Shown: positions 34,246 through 44,651, counted from the first letter of the stretch. The stretch: 64,000 nt of DNA from Mesorhizobium helmanticense (GCF_003034915.1 NZ_PZJX01000014.1:1-64000), one strand, 5' to 3'. Notes: generated by a model not told the origin, from the sequence alone. A program made the numbers and translations.

Positions 34246-35772
34246 TCAACCATTGCCGTATGGCACGGCGATGAAGGTCTGCTGTTCGCCGCGCTTGATC
34301 AGCAGCAGCACCGACTTCTTGCTGGATTTTGTTGCGGCGCTGATGGCCTGGCTCGCCTCCTTGGCAGTCTGTACCGGCACGCGATTGACCGAGACGATGA
34401 TGTCGCCCAATTCGATGCCGGAGGTGGCGGCCGGCTGGTCTGGATCGACACCCTCGACCATGGCACCATGCACCTGCGAAGGCACATTCAGGGCCTGGCG
34501 GACGGTTTGATCGAGGTCACCAAGCGCCAGGCCGAGTGTTGGAAAACTGGAATGCACCGGCTGGGAAGAGTTGACTGCGGCCACCTGTTTGACGCTGTCT
34601 TCATTGCCGCCGACGACCACCGACAACGCAACTGTCTTCCCATTGCGCCAAACTGACAGCGTCTCCCTTTTTCCCGGCGAGAGATCCGCCACGGCTCGAG
34701 ACAGGGTCTTGGGCTCCTTGATGGTTTGACCGGCAAATCCGGTGATGACGTCGCCGGTCTCGATGCCCGCATGAGCGGCGGGCGATCCATCGCCGACATG
34801 AGCGACCAAAGCACCTTCAGGCGTCGGCAGACCGAGGGCGTTGGCGAGGTCCGTTGTAATCGGCTGCATCTCGATGCCGAGCAGCCCATGTTCGATCGAA
34901 CCGTTCTTCACCAGCTTGGCGACGATCAGTTTGGCCTCATTGGAAGGGATCGCAAATCCGACGCCGACGCTGCCGCCATTGGGCGAGTAGATCGCGGTGT
35001 TGATACCCACGACAGCGCCGCTGGTGTCGACAAGAGGTCCACCCGAGTTGCCGTGGTTGATCGGCGCGTCGATCTGAAGGAAATCGTCGTAGGGACCACT
35101 GTTGAGATCGCGCCCGCGGGCGGAAACGATTCCCGCAGTGACTGTCGTTCCGATGCCGAACGGATTGCCAATTGCCAGAATCGGGTCGCCTGCCCTCAGT
35201 CCGTCGGAATTACCCCAGGCAACAGTGGGAAGGAGCTTCCCAGCCTTTACTTTGAGGACCGCAAGGTCCGACTTTGCGTCATGGCCGACAAGGGTCGCCG
35301 GCAGCTCGGTCCCATTGTCAAGCGTCACCTTGATAGCGGAAGCTCCGTCGATGACGTGGTTGTTGGTGACGATGATGCCGTCCGAGCTGATGATGAAGCC
35401 GGAACCGAGGGCCTCTGCCAGTTGCGTCGCTCCTTGCGGTGGTGTCTTGGGTGCCGGGATTCCCCGATTACCGAAGAATTGAGGCAACCGCTCATCGGAC
35501 GACAGACCGCTGTCTGAGGGCTGAATTTGATCATCGGGCGCCGATGAAGTTTTCACGATCGACGTGATCGTCACAACCGCCGGCTTGTCGGCCGCAACGA
35601 TCGGAGCATAGGAGGTGACCGAAGCGGGCATGGCGGAGGCAACCGGAAACGGGCCTGCTTGCGTATCGGCCCAACCCGCATCCAGGACAGCTCCAGCAGC
35701 GAGCGGCGCTACGATGACGGCGGAGAAAAGCAGCACGGCGCGGTGTCTGCGGAGGATATTGAAAGTTGACAT
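34246..35772 (-). CDS. degP: DegP/HtrA-type periplasmic serine protease
   Basis: 508 residues. An N-terminal signal/anchor (about 12-30), a trypsin-like domain with the triad His (TNNHVIDGA), Asp (KSDLAVLKV) and Ser (INHGNSGGPLVD), then two PDZ domains (about 290-380 and 400-500; DGSPAAHAGIETGDVITGFA, PDQPAATSGIELGDIIVSVN). It degrades and refolds damaged envelope proteins. Length and domain order are normal for DegP/DegQ. Monocistronic, convergent with the AraC-family gene. Confidence 0.93.
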   Translation of the reverse strand: MSTFNILRRHRAVLLFSAVIVAPLAAGAVLDAGWADTQAGPFPVASAMPASVTSYAPIVAADKPAVVTITSIVKTSSAPDDQIQPSDSGLSSDERLPQFFGNRGIPAPKTPPQGATQLAEALGSGFIISSDGIIVTNNHVIDGASAIKVTLDNGTELPATLVGHDAKSDLAVLKVKAGKLLPTVAWGNSDGLRAGDPILAIGNPFGIGTTVTAGIVSARGRDLNSGPYDDFLQIDAPINHGNSGGPLVDTSGAVVGINTAIYSPNGGSVGVGFAIPSNEAKLIVAKLVKNGSIEHGLLGIEMQPITTDLANALGLPTPEGALVAHVGDGSPAAHAGIETGDVITGFAGQTIKEPKTLSRAVADLSPGKRETLSVWRNGKTVALSVVVGGNEDSVKQVAAVNSSQPVHSSFPTLGLALGDLDQTVRQALNVPSQVHGAMVEGVDPDQPAATSGIELGDIIVSVNRVPVQTAKEASQAISAATKSSKKSVLLLIKRGEQQTFIAVPYGNG

Positions 35773-36038
35773 GGTCGCGATCCGTGCGAGGCCTTGGTCC
35801 TGGCGCCGTGGCGTGTTCCCCGTGCGGAACCGTCTATCCGGCGTATGGCCGATCGGATGCGCTAGCCTCGCTGATGGACTTCCGATCGAACCGATTTACT
35901 TAAGCTGGTACTGGCCGCTTCCGGGTTGTGTTTTGTTTGCAAGGCTGTGGCGGTTACTTGCGGGACGGCGCAGTTTCTTTCGAGAAAGACCGACCATTTC
36001 GCATGGAAGTGTCTCCTCGCCAGGCCCCGCATTGGGCT

Positions 36039-36335
36039 TCAGTCAACTTTGGCCACTTCAGCTGCCTGATCTGGAATCAAGAGCACCCGGTAGGTCATGT
36101 CCTCGCACGTGAGCAGGTAGACGGTCTGATTGGGGGCGGACTCGGCCTCAATGCGCTCCGCAGAACTCGGATTTTTGCAAGGGAAGCCTTGGCTTCGCAC
36201 TTGGTCGGCAACGACGCTTGCCGCGGTGTCCTGGTTTTTGGCTGTGGCGGTCGCTACGGTACTGGCGAGACAGATCGACACGAAAACGCCGGCGCCAATC
36301 GATGAAATCTGCAGCAGCGCTCGATTGCAGTTCAT
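36039..36335 (-). CDS. Small exported protein with two cysteines
   Basis: 98 residues. A signal peptide (LLQISSIGAGVFVSICLAST) leads to a short domain with GFPCKNPSSAERIEAESAPN and TVYLLTCEDMTYRVLLIPD, two cysteines that could form a disulfide. This compact pattern occurs in many rhizobial hypothetical proteins. GGAGAC lies just before the ATG at 36335. Function unknown. Confidence 0.75.
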   Translation of the reverse strand: MNCNRALLQISSIGAGVFVSICLASTVATATAKNQDTAASVVADQVRSQGFPCKNPSSAERIEAESAPNQTVYLLTCEDMTYRVLLIPDQAAEVAKVD

Positions 36336-36873
36336 TGTAGTCTCCTCGTCTTATTTCACCGGCAACCGCTACCGCGGAAAATCGGCGGCTTCGACCTTGG
36401 AAGCCGTACATCGCAGACGGTCACATCGTGACCTTGGGCCGCCTTCGATCAGGTTCGACAGCAGCATACAGGCTGGCTTGTGGAACGGCTTTGTCTGCTT
36501 TGCGGCCACTGGTCCTTCCTTGCGGTTATCAGTCCTGAGGTTGCAGCGTGTACCTGTCGATGGACGCTGCATGTCCAGTCCGGGCCTGTCGGTCCCGAGG
36601 GGATGCTCGGCAGACCGGTGTCAGTCGGCCGGTGCGCCGGGGATACACATATTTGAGCGTCACCCGCTGCCGTCCGCTCAGTTCACGGTGCAACGGCAGC
36701 GGCGGGCGACCGGCTGTCCATCACGTCTTTCCATTATGCCTGGGCGGCATTCTATTCTGATATAGTGCGGTGGAAGTCCGACATCTCGGGGGACCGATCA
36801 TGTTGCCTTCTTGTGGGGCGAGGCCCTGAGGTCGCTCGCGCGGCAGCAGGAGCCGCGTCGGGAGTATCCGAAA
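36336..36873. other. Intergenic region before the four-PAS kinase
   Basis: 538 bp, divergent promoters for 36335 (minus) and 36874 (plus). Open frames here have no ribosome sites or motifs. I see no terminator or operator I can name. Confidence 0.5.
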
Positions 36874-39306
36874 ATGAAAGCAATGTCGCCGCTGCGGACA
36901 TATGGCTTGGCCATAGCCATTTCCGGCGTCGGCTTGTTGGTGTTCTGGCTGGTCGGCGAACAGGAAGAAATCACCGTACGCCATACTTACATGCGTTTGG
37001 CCTTCCTTGCCGCAATTGCGATCGTGACCGGCTTTCTTATTCAAAAGGCTGCGTTGGATCGCGCCGTGTGTGACGCGCGTGAATCCGTGGAGCGCATTCC
37101 CGGACTGGCATGGATCGTCGACACGGAAGGCCGGTTGGCCAAGGTGAACACGAGCCTTCGGGATTATCTCGGCACCGGCGACACCGGTAATCTCCATTGT
37201 CGGCAGGTTATTCATCCGGAGGACTTCGACCGAACTGCAGGCCTCATGTCGCAATGCCTGGAGAATGGCCAGGAATTTCATGGCGCGTACCGGCTTCGTC
37301 GCCACGATGGCACCTATCGCTGGTTCCGTGTCGCGGCCTGCCCCAGGCACGATCGGAACGGCAAGTTCAACGGGTGGTATGGAATCTTGCTCGATATCGA
37401 TGACCAGAAGGTCCAGGAGGAAGCTCTGCGCGCGAGCGAGCACAGCGTCCGGTCAATACTCGACAACATCCCGGGGATGATCGCAACCGCTGACTCCGAA
37501 GGCAATCAAGACTACGCCAACAAGACGCAAAGGGATTATTTTGGACTGGACCTCCTCGAACTGAGTGGGCTGGGCTTTCTCAGCATCATTCATCCCGACG
37601 AACGCGACAGCGTTGCGGCAGCGCGACAGCGTTGCATTCAAACCGGCGAGCCAATGGACCGCGCGTACCGCATGCGGCGACACGATGGCGTATACCGCTG
37701 GTTCCATGCGCGCCTCGAACCAATTTTCGACGAGGATGGCAAAGTCATACGCTGGTACGGCCTGTTCACCGACATCGATGACCTCAAGAGAGCGGAACAG
37801 GCTTTGGAGGCCAAAGAGCTTCAGCTCCAGCGGCTGATCGACGCTCTTCCGACACTGGTCTGGTCCGCCCACCCAGACGGGTCCACCGAATTCCTAAGCC
37901 GGAGATGGCTCGAATACACGGGCCTGTCTCAGGAGCAGGCAAGCGACTGGGGTTGGATTGCCGCCATACACTCGGACGATCGGGACCGGCTTGTCGAATA
38001 CTGGCGATCTCTCCTGGCAACGGGTGCGCCGGGCGAGATCGAGGCACGGCTGCGCCGCTTCGATGGCCAATACCGCTGGTTCCTTTTCCAAGGCGAACCA
38101 GTGCTCGATGCCTCCGGCATTGTGATCCATTGGTTCGGGAGTAACACCGATATCGACGATCGCAAGCTGGCCGAGGAGGCGCTGCGAGCCAGACAGTATG
38201 AACTCCAGCAGCTTGTCGACACCATACCGACACTCGTCTGGTCCGTCACTCCCGAGGGTGAACCAGCCTACATCAACAAGCAGTTGGAAGCCTACTATGG
38301 CCGCAAGATCGACCACAGCGAGCCCAAGGAGGGTACCAAGCTGGACGGGGCACTTGGACGCCTTATGCATCCCGATGACTTGGAGGCTGTGAAGAGAAGC
38401 CTGATCCACTCATTGAAGACCGGGGAGCCTTTCGCCATGCGGTACCGCAACCGCCGGGGCGATGGCATCTATCGCTGGGTTGATAATCGCGCCCAGCCGC
38501 TACGGGACGACGATGGCCGCATCGTGAAATGGTATGGCGTCATCATCGACATCGATGACGAGATGAGAGCCCATGACATCGTTCGCGCGACGCAGGACAA
38601 GCTTTCGCGCGCTTCGCAGCTTGCCAGCCTCGCCGAGCTGTCGGCCTCGATCGCGCATGAGGTCAATCAGCCCTTGGCGGCTGTCATCACCAACAGTCAC
38701 GCCTGCCAACGCTGGCTGTCGGCGGATCCTCCAAACCTGCAGCGGGCACGCATTACCGCGGAGCGAATGGTTCGCGATTCCATGGCAGCGGCCGAGGTCG
38801 TCAGCCGAATACGAGCACTGTTCAAACAGACCGCTTCGTCCAGAACTTCAATCAATCTCAACGAGGTGATCAGCGAGGTGCGTCAGCTGATGTTCGATGA
38901 AATAATCTCGCAGGGCATCTTCGTTGAAACGGATCTCGATGCGGCCCTGCCGCCGGTGCTCGCGGACCGCGTACAGATGCAGCAGGTGTTGGTCAATCTG
39001 GTCCGCAACGGGATCGACGCAATGAAGTCGACAATCGACGTGTCGAAATCACTGAAGTTTGGATCCCGCCGCCATGGAGAGAATGCTATCCTGGTCGACG
39101 TCCGCGACAACGGCGACGGAATTGCCGAACCAGAGCGAATTTTCGATCCGTTCTTCACGACGAAGGCGGGGGGGATGGGCATGGGCCTGGCAATCTGTCG
39201 CTCGATACTGGAGTCACACGACGGCCGGCTTTGGGCAGAGAACATCGAGCCAAGGGGAACGATGTTCTCGTTTACGCTGCCGATCCAATCGGGCGACGCG
39301 GCATGA
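36874..39306 (+). CDS. Sensor histidine kinase with two TM and four PAS domains (FixL-like core)
   Basis: 810 residues. Two membrane segments (about 9-26 and 42-60) are followed by four PAS_3/PAC units at about 70-190, 200-315, 325-445 and 455-575. Each ends in the PAC text YRWF... WYG/FG...DIDD. Then comes a FixL-type HisKA (SIAHEVNQPLAAVITN, His near 594) and a HATPase (LVNLVRNGIDAM, DNGDGIAE, GMGMGLAICRSILE). Repeated PAS domains suggest redox, ligand or light-type sensing, but no cofactor motif is plain. ATG 36874 has GGGAG upstream; a 21-codon extension is unsupported. It overlaps the next regulator by ATGA. Confidence 0.92.
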   Translation: MKAMSPLRTYGLAIAISGVGLLVFWLVGEQEEITVRHTYMRLAFLAAIAIVTGFLIQKAALDRAVCDARESVERIPGLAWIVDTEGRLAKVNTSLRDYLGTGDTGNLHCRQVIHPEDFDRTAGLMSQCLENGQEFHGAYRLRRHDGTYRWFRVAACPRHDRNGKFNGWYGILLDIDDQKVQEEALRASEHSVRSILDNIPGMIATADSEGNQDYANKTQRDYFGLDLLELSGLGFLSIIHPDERDSVAAARQRCIQTGEPMDRAYRMRRHDGVYRWFHARLEPIFDEDGKVIRWYGLFTDIDDLKRAEQALEAKELQLQRLIDALPTLVWSAHPDGSTEFLSRRWLEYTGLSQEQASDWGWIAAIHSDDRDRLVEYWRSLLATGAPGEIEARLRRFDGQYRWFLFQGEPVLDASGIVIHWFGSNTDIDDRKLAEEALRARQYELQQLVDTIPTLVWSVTPEGEPAYINKQLEAYYGRKIDHSEPKEGTKLDGALGRLMHPDDLEAVKRSLIHSLKTGEPFAMRYRNRRGDGIYRWVDNRAQPLRDDDGRIVKWYGVIIDIDDEMRAHDIVRATQDKLSRASQLASLAELSASIAHEVNQPLAAVITNSHACQRWLSADPPNLQRARITAERMVRDSMAAAEVVSRIRALFKQTASSRTSINLNEVISEVRQLMFDEIISQGIFVETDLDAALPPVLADRVQMQQVLVNLVRNGIDAMKSTIDVSKSLKFGSRRHGENAILVDVRDNGDGIAEPERIFDPFFTTKAGGMGMGLAICRSILESHDGRLWAENIEPRGTMFSFTLPIQSGDAA

Positions 39307-39950
39307 CCCAGGACGACTGCATCGTTTTCATCGTTGATGACGACCAGCGCATATGCGAGGCGCTGAGCGAACTTCTGGCGGCAAGAAGCCTGGCGTCCGT
39401 CGCCTTCAACTCGATTGCCGATTATCTGGCTTTTCCCCGACCGGACCTGCCCGGTTGCCTGATCCTCGATATCGAACTCCCTGATATCAACGGGCTGGAA
39501 TTCCAGAAACAGACCGACCACGATCAACATCCGCCTATCGTCTTCATCACAGGACACGGCGATATTCCATCTTCTGTACGTGCCATCCAGCGCGGCGCCG
39601 TGGACTTCCTCACCAAACCGTTCAGCGAAACCGAGTTGATCAAGTCCATCCACACGGCCATCGATCGGGATTGCGACGCCCGCCTGGAGCGGGCCGAGCT
39701 TATGACGCTAAAGCGCCGCCTTTCCTCCCTGACCTCCCGCGAACGGCAGGTTCTGCCGCTGGTCGTCAGCGGTCTGCTCAACAAGCAGGCGGCTGCGGAA
39801 CTTGGGATCAGTGAGGTGACGCTGCAAATCCACCGCAGCAAGATCATGCACAAGATGCAGGCTGCATCGCTGGCCGATCTCGTGAGGATCGCCGAAAGGC
39901 TGCAAGTACCAGTAACCCATTCTCGGCGCGCGGGAACATCTTCGAAATGA
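39303..39950 (+). CDS. FixJ family response regulator
   Basis: 215 residues. The receiver has FIVDDDQR, LILDIELPDINGLEF (phospho-acceptor Asp near 56), FITGHGDIPSSV and DFLTKPFS. The HTH starts at LTSRERQVLPLVVSGLLNKQ, with recognition helix SEVTLQIHRSKIMHKM. That helix differs from the other FixJ-like proteins in this window, suggesting a separate set of targets. Co-translated with the four-PAS kinase (4-nt overlap), and its stop overlaps the start of the lone receiver at 39947. Confidence 0.92.
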   Translation: MTQDDCIVFIVDDDQRICEALSELLAARSLASVAFNSIADYLAFPRPDLPGCLILDIELPDINGLEFQKQTDHDQHPPIVFITGHGDIPSSVRAIQRGAVDFLTKPFSETELIKSIHTAIDRDCDARLERAELMTLKRRLSSLTSRERQVLPLVVSGLLNKQAAAELGISEVTLQIHRSKIMHKMQAASLADLVRIAERLQVPVTHSRRAGTSSK

Positions 39951-40336
39951 ACGCTGCACGGAAATCAACGATCGCGGTTGTCGATGACGACGTTCGGGTC
40001 CTCGAGTCGATCGAGGACCTCCTGGAGTCGGCGGGACACTCGGTTCGTTTGTTCTCATCTCCTCAGTCTCTCCTCGAACACGACGTGTTGCGTAAGATAG
40101 ATTGCCTGATTGCCGATATCGGCATGCCAGTTGTCGACGGCTTCGAGCTTCGCCGGCGAGCGCGAAATGTGCGCCCGGACTTGCCCGTCATTTTCATTAC
40201 GGCGCGCCATGAAGCCACAGACCAAAGGCGCGCTGCTGCTGAGAGTCATCATGGCTTCTTTCGAAAGCCCTTCGATGCTTCAGCCCTGCTTGCGGCGGTC
40301 GCCCTGGCCGTTTTGGCCTCATCCCGAGGGGAATAG
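39947..40336 (+). CDS. Stand-alone receiver-domain protein
   Basis: 129 residues: a receiver with VVDDDVRVLES, LIADIGMPVVDGFEL (phospho-acceptor), IFITAR and FFRKPFD, and no output domain. It overlaps the preceding regulator by 4 nt and lies 2 nt before the next one, so kinase, regulator, receiver and second regulator are a tight operon. A phosphorelay shuttle or phosphate sink role is inferred. Compare the equally placed receiver at 16156. Confidence 0.88.
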   Translation: MNAARKSTIAVVDDDVRVLESIEDLLESAGHSVRLFSSPQSLLEHDVLRKIDCLIADIGMPVVDGFELRRRARNVRPDLPVIFITARHEATDQRRAAAESHHGFFRKPFDASALLAAVALAVLASSRGE

Positions 40337-40338
40337 CG

Positions 40339-41094
40339 ATGACAAGTGATCTGATGAGCCGGAAATATGAACGCTTGCTGCTGCGGCCGACGCAGTCATA
40401 CGCTCGTCCGGTGGCTGCTCCCATTTATGCTCGGGCTACCCAAGATGCGTTTGTCTTCATCGTCGAGGACGATCTTTCGATGCGCGAAGGGCTGGTCGAT
40501 TTGTTGGAATCCGTCGGTTTGCAGAGCCGGGCATTTTCGTCTCCGACCGAGCTGTTGAATATGGAACTGCCGGACCTTGCGGGCTGTTTCGTGCTGGATA
40601 TTCGTCTGCCCGGCATCAGCGGTCTCGACTTTCAGGCCCGCCTTGTCGCAGCCGGCGTCCGTATTCCAATCATATTCATGACCGGCCACGCCGACGTTCC
40701 GATGGCGGTGAAGGCCATGAAGGCAGGTGCAGTCGACTTTCTGACGAAGCCGTTTCGCGAACAGGAAATGCTGGATGCCGTCACAAGGGCCATCGAGCTG
40801 GACGGCATGCGCCTCGATAGCGATCGGCAGGCGATCGAGACCTTCGCCCGATTTCAGACGCTAAGCGAGCGCGAACGCGAGGTGATGGATCTCGTGACGG
40901 CAGGATTGATGAACAAGCAGGTTGCCGGAAGGATTGGCGTGGTAGAATCCACGGTTAAGATCTATCGTGCTCAAGTCATGAGAAGGATGCGCGCGCAATC
41001 CCTGGCAGACCTGGTCAGGATGGCCGAGCTGCTGCGCTCGGCACCGGCTCCCATAACCAGCCTCGGGGTTATGGCGGATAGACTTAAGTGGTAG
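40339..41094 (+). CDS. FixJ family response regulator with N-terminal extension
   Basis: 251 residues. About 33 residues precede the receiver. The receiver has FIVEDDLSMREGLV (one acidic residue is Glu instead of the usual Asp), FVLDIRLPGISGLDF (Asp near 86), FMTGHADVPMAV and DFLTKPFREQ. The HTH begins LSEREREVMDLVTAGLMNKQ with recognition helix VESTVKIYRAQVMRRM. Fourth gene of the operon from 36874. Inside the N-terminal part, ATG at codon 6 is an alternative start. Confidence 0.9.
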   Translation: MTSDLMSRKYERLLLRPTQSYARPVAAPIYARATQDAFVFIVEDDLSMREGLVDLLESVGLQSRAFSSPTELLNMELPDLAGCFVLDIRLPGISGLDFQARLVAAGVRIPIIFMTGHADVPMAVKAMKAGAVDFLTKPFREQEMLDAVTRAIELDGMRLDSDRQAIETFARFQTLSEREREVMDLVTAGLMNKQVAGRIGVVESTVKIYRAQVMRRMRAQSLADLVRMAELLRSAPAPITSLGVMADRLKW

Positions 41095-41717
41095 TCCAAC
41101 CCGCCGATTGGATACGGATCTGTACCAAGCCAGAATGGAGGCTCGGACACACTTCCTTTATCCTTGCGCTCTGTCTCTCCGGCAGAGCGTGGAACGACAT
41201 TCTGCCCGATCGCTGTCGAGGGAACCTGGAGCGGGGTCATCGATGTCGGAGTGCATGACATTCTCGACTGGAGCGTGGCCGAAGGAGATTTGCCCTTCGT
41301 TGTCGGCATGGCGGCTGACCGAAATGGCGTTCGCTCCGTTCATGGCCCAGTCGCTGCCCTTCGTGGAACCGTTGCATGAAGCGCTACGGCGAGTTTGAGC
41401 GGGCGGTCCATTCCCAGCTGCCACAGGAGCATTTCCAATGCGACGATCAGAAAGAGGGCTTGCCAGCGTCAAATGCAATACGGATTTGCGCGAGGAAAAT
41501 CTCTTACCTTCGACTCGCCTTTCAGCTTTGAACGGACCTCGGTCCCAAGCCTCCTCAACAAGGGCTTGCGCATGGATTCCATTGCCGCCTACGAATTGTA
41601 GTTTCTTCGCGGCGCGCGGCGCAGCCCCGGTTGGTGGCTCTCGTTCGCTACTTCCTTCGGACGCCGCTCGACATGACACCGCATGGCGGGTCTTGACAAG
41701 CTAAAGGTCGTGAAAAG
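41095..41717. other. Intergenic region before second winged-helix/NTPase gene
   Basis: 623 bp. Several overlapping open frames on both strands, none with a ribosome site, motif or coding bias that convinces me. It holds the promoter of the 41718 gene. No terminator with a T-run was seen after 41094. Confidence 0.45.
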
Positions 41718-44651
41718 ATGCAAACAAGGCCGACCGGATCTTTGAGCATCAGAGTGCCGGGAACCGGTTCGGCTGTCGTCACAAGTAGCGACCAGACAGA
41801 GACGGGTGAAGTCCTGTCTTTCGGCCCCTTTCGCTTGATCGGGGCAGAGCGGATGCTGGTCAGGGATGGCAAACCTGTTGCCATCGGCGGCCGCGCTCTC
41901 GACGTGCTGATTGCGTTGACCGGCCGACCGGGCGAGGTCGTGAGCGGGCGAGAACTGATCGATCTCGTTTGGCCGGCCGTCTTCGTAGGGGAAGCCAATC
42001 TTCGCGTGCACATCGCCGCCCTTCGCAAGGTGATGGGGGACGGCAAGGATAATGTCCGCTACATCGTCAATGTTCCCGGCCGGGGCTACACCTTCGTTGC
42101 ACCGGTCCGGCGTTCCGGCGCGGGCGGCGGCACTGCGTCAATTGCTGTTTCTGCAAGTCCCGCGCGATCCCCGAATTTCCCGACGCCATTGCAACTGCTC
42201 GTCGGCCGCACCGAGACCGTGGCCACAATGTGCACGCTGCTTTTGTCGCAGCGCTTTATCAGTGTGGTCGGACCAGGTGGGATAGGCAAGACGACCGTCG
42301 CTGTGGCGGTCGGCAACGCACTGCGCCGGGAATTTGGCGACGATGCGGTTTGCTTTGTCGACCTTGGATCGCTCACCGACCCGGCTGACGTACCAAGTGC
42401 CGTGGCTTCGGCACTCGGCTGCTTTGTCCAAGGCCCGCATCACGAGCCGTACATACGCGCCTTCCTGGCTGACAAGCGGATTCTCGTCGTTCTCGATAAT
42501 TGCGAGCATGTGATCGAGACGGTCGCCCCGCTCTGCGTACGCCTCCTTCACGCAGCGCCGTCGGTGCACATATTGGCGACGAGTCGCGAGGCGTTGCGTG
42601 TTGAGGGCGAGCATGTGCAGTTGCTGATGCCTCTCGACAGTCCTCCTGACGAAACGCCATCCGCCGTTCAAGCGCTGGCCTCGCCCGCCGTTCGGCTCTT
42701 CATGGAGCGGGCAGCAGCGAGTGGGCACCATGCCCAGCTCAGCGACACCGATGCTCCAATTGTTGCGAATATCTGCCGTCGGCTAGACGGGATCGCTTTG
42801 GCAATAGAGCTTGTCGCCAGTCGTGTGGGTACTCACGGCATTCAAGGAACCGCCGGACTGCTGGACAGCGGCGCCGGGATGTTCCTGCCAGGCTGGCGCA
42901 GTGCATTGCCTCGGCATCAAACGTTGCAGGCCATGTTCGACTGGAGTTTCAGGCTCCTGCCGGCGGACGAGCAGAGAGTTCTCTGCAGGCTGTCCGTGTT
43001 CGTTGGCAATTTCACGCTGGCGGCGGCGCATGCGGTCGTCGGGGACGCGGGGGGTAAGATACAGACGGTGACCTCCGCGATCGCCAGCCTGGTCGACAAG
43101 TCACTCATGCGGGTCGAGCCGACGAGCGGACTTACTCATTACCGGTTACTAGATACCACACGCGCTTATGCTGCGGCCAAGCTCGCCGAAGACGGGCAAG
43201 CGGTAGCCGCCGAACGACGTCACGCAGGCTACTTCACCGGCCTTCTCAAGCAGGGCATGGCCAAAGGGTCGGCTTTTGATGGCCACAACGTTGCCGTTCA
43301 CGCTCCGCACATCGATAACGTTCGCAAAGCGCTCGCATGGAGTTTTTCGAGCTTGGATGACCGGTCCCTCGCCATTGAGCTGGCTGCCCATGCGGCCCCG
43401 CTATTTCTGGGACTTTCCCTGCTGGATGAGTGTCAGCAATGGTGCCGGCGAGCCCTGCGCGCGCTGCTGGAAGAGGATCACGGGACGCAATGGGAACTGG
43501 AACTCCAGGGAGCATTGGCGATGTCATCCATGTACTCCCGCGGCAACAGCCTGGAAGTCAGGGCCGGGATCGAGCGCGGACTGGAACTCTCCGAGATTTT
43601 GCAGGATGGAAGGCATCAACTCCAGCTGCTTTCCGGACTCTACATCTTCCTCATGCGCCAGGGGGACTTCAGCGGCGCGTTGGCGGCCGCCAAACGGAAC
43701 GCTGCCGTTGCCAAGGCCAGCGGAGGTCCGATCGAAAACGCAATGACGGAATGGATGTTAGGTGGATCATATCACCTGACCGGCAATCAGGCGGCAGCGC
43801 TACGACACTGCAAGCAAGGCTCGAAGCTGGCGTCGGATTTCAGGCTGGGGAGGGTGAGCTTCTTTGGCCACGACCACCATGTATCGGGGCTCGCGACGCT
43901 CGCCAGGTCCCTGTGGCTGTGTGGCTTCGCGGATCAGGGTTGCAAAGTCGCACGTCAGGGAATCAAAACGGCGCAGAGCCACGATCACCCAGTCTCAAGT
44001 TGCATTGCTCTCATCTATCTCGTCCCTGTTTTCCACTGGAGTGGCGACTTTAGAGCAGCGCAGGAGTATACTGAAATCGTATTCGAGCAGGCTACCAAAT
44101 ACTCCCTTGCTCCCTATCGCGCAGTCGGCCTCGCGCTGAAAGGTGAACTCATGGTCGCGCACGGCGAAGCGTCGTCCGGCGTTGCGACCTTGCGGGCGGC
44201 CTTGAAGGCGATGGATGCCGATCAGTACCGGATCGTGACGCTGCCGACGCGGCGCGCCTTGGCTGAAGGACTGGCCCATTCCGGACAGTCGGACGAAGCG
44301 TTGGCCACGATAGGCGAGGCTGTGGCGCGTGCTGAGCAGGTTGGCGAGATATTGTGGCTGCCCGACTTGCTGCGGGCCCAAGGCGAAATCCTACTGATGC
44401 AGCCGCGACCTGACCTTGCGACGGCTGAGCGTATACTGCTTCGCTCGCTCGATTGTGCCCACAAGCAATCGGCCTTGAGCTGGCAGCTGAAAGCCGCAAT
44501 CCCGCTGGCGCGCATGTGGAAGGAGCACGACCGGGGCAAGGACGCCCGCTCTATGCTCGAAGACATCTATCAGCGATTTACAGAGGGATTTGAAACGCGA
44601 GACCTCGTTACCGCGCGCCGATTTCTCGAAGAGCTGAGTTCGAGCGACTGA
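41718..44651 (+). CDS. Winged-helix / STAND-type NTPase / TPR transcriptional regulator (copy 2)
   Basis: 977 residues, homologous along its length to the protein at 3922. A winged helix at about 35-130 (IGGRALDVLIALTGRPGEVV, ANLRVHIAALRKVMG, NVPGRGYTFVAP), P-loop GPGGIGKTT at about 182-191, Walker-B-like ILVVLDNCEHV near 255, and a long helical repeat region. It has about 28 extra residues in the N-terminal tail and linker. Higher GC and more typical codon use than copy 1. The likely role is transcription control after binding a signal through the repeats. It stands between a kinase/regulator operon and a bare kinase. Confidence 0.8.
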   Translation: MQTRPTGSLSIRVPGTGSAVVTSSDQTETGEVLSFGPFRLIGAERMLVRDGKPVAIGGRALDVLIALTGRPGEVVSGRELIDLVWPAVFVGEANLRVHIAALRKVMGDGKDNVRYIVNVPGRGYTFVAPVRRSGAGGGTASIAVSASPARSPNFPTPLQLLVGRTETVATMCTLLLSQRFISVVGPGGIGKTTVAVAVGNALRREFGDDAVCFVDLGSLTDPADVPSAVASALGCFVQGPHHEPYIRAFLADKRILVVLDNCEHVIETVAPLCVRLLHAAPSVHILATSREALRVEGEHVQLLMPLDSPPDETPSAVQALASPAVRLFMERAAASGHHAQLSDTDAPIVANICRRLDGIALAIELVASRVGTHGIQGTAGLLDSGAGMFLPGWRSALPRHQTLQAMFDWSFRLLPADEQRVLCRLSVFVGNFTLAAAHAVVGDAGGKIQTVTSAIASLVDKSLMRVEPTSGLTHYRLLDTTRAYAAAKLAEDGQAVAAERRHAGYFTGLLKQGMAKGSAFDGHNVAVHAPHIDNVRKALAWSFSSLDDRSLAIELAAHAAPLFLGLSLLDECQQWCRRALRALLEEDHGTQWELELQGALAMSSMYSRGNSLEVRAGIERGLELSEILQDGRHQLQLLSGLYIFLMRQGDFSGALAAAKRNAAVAKASGGPIENAMTEWMLGGSYHLTGNQAAALRHCKQGSKLASDFRLGRVSFFGHDHHVSGLATLARSLWLCGFADQGCKVARQGIKTAQSHDHPVSSCIALIYLVPVFHWSGDFRAAQEYTEIVFEQATKYSLAPYRAVGLALKGELMVAHGEASSGVATLRAALKAMDADQYRIVTLPTRRALAEGLAHSGQSDEALATIGEAVARAEQVGEILWLPDLLRAQGEILLMQPRPDLATAERILLRSLDCAHKQSALSWQLKAAIPLARMWKEHDRGKDARSMLEDIYQRFTEGFETRDLVTARRFLEELSSSD

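Noticed and set aside
41158-41679. Overlapping frames on both strands upstream of the second STAND gene
   Set aside because: None has a ribosome site or recognisable domain; left as intergenic.
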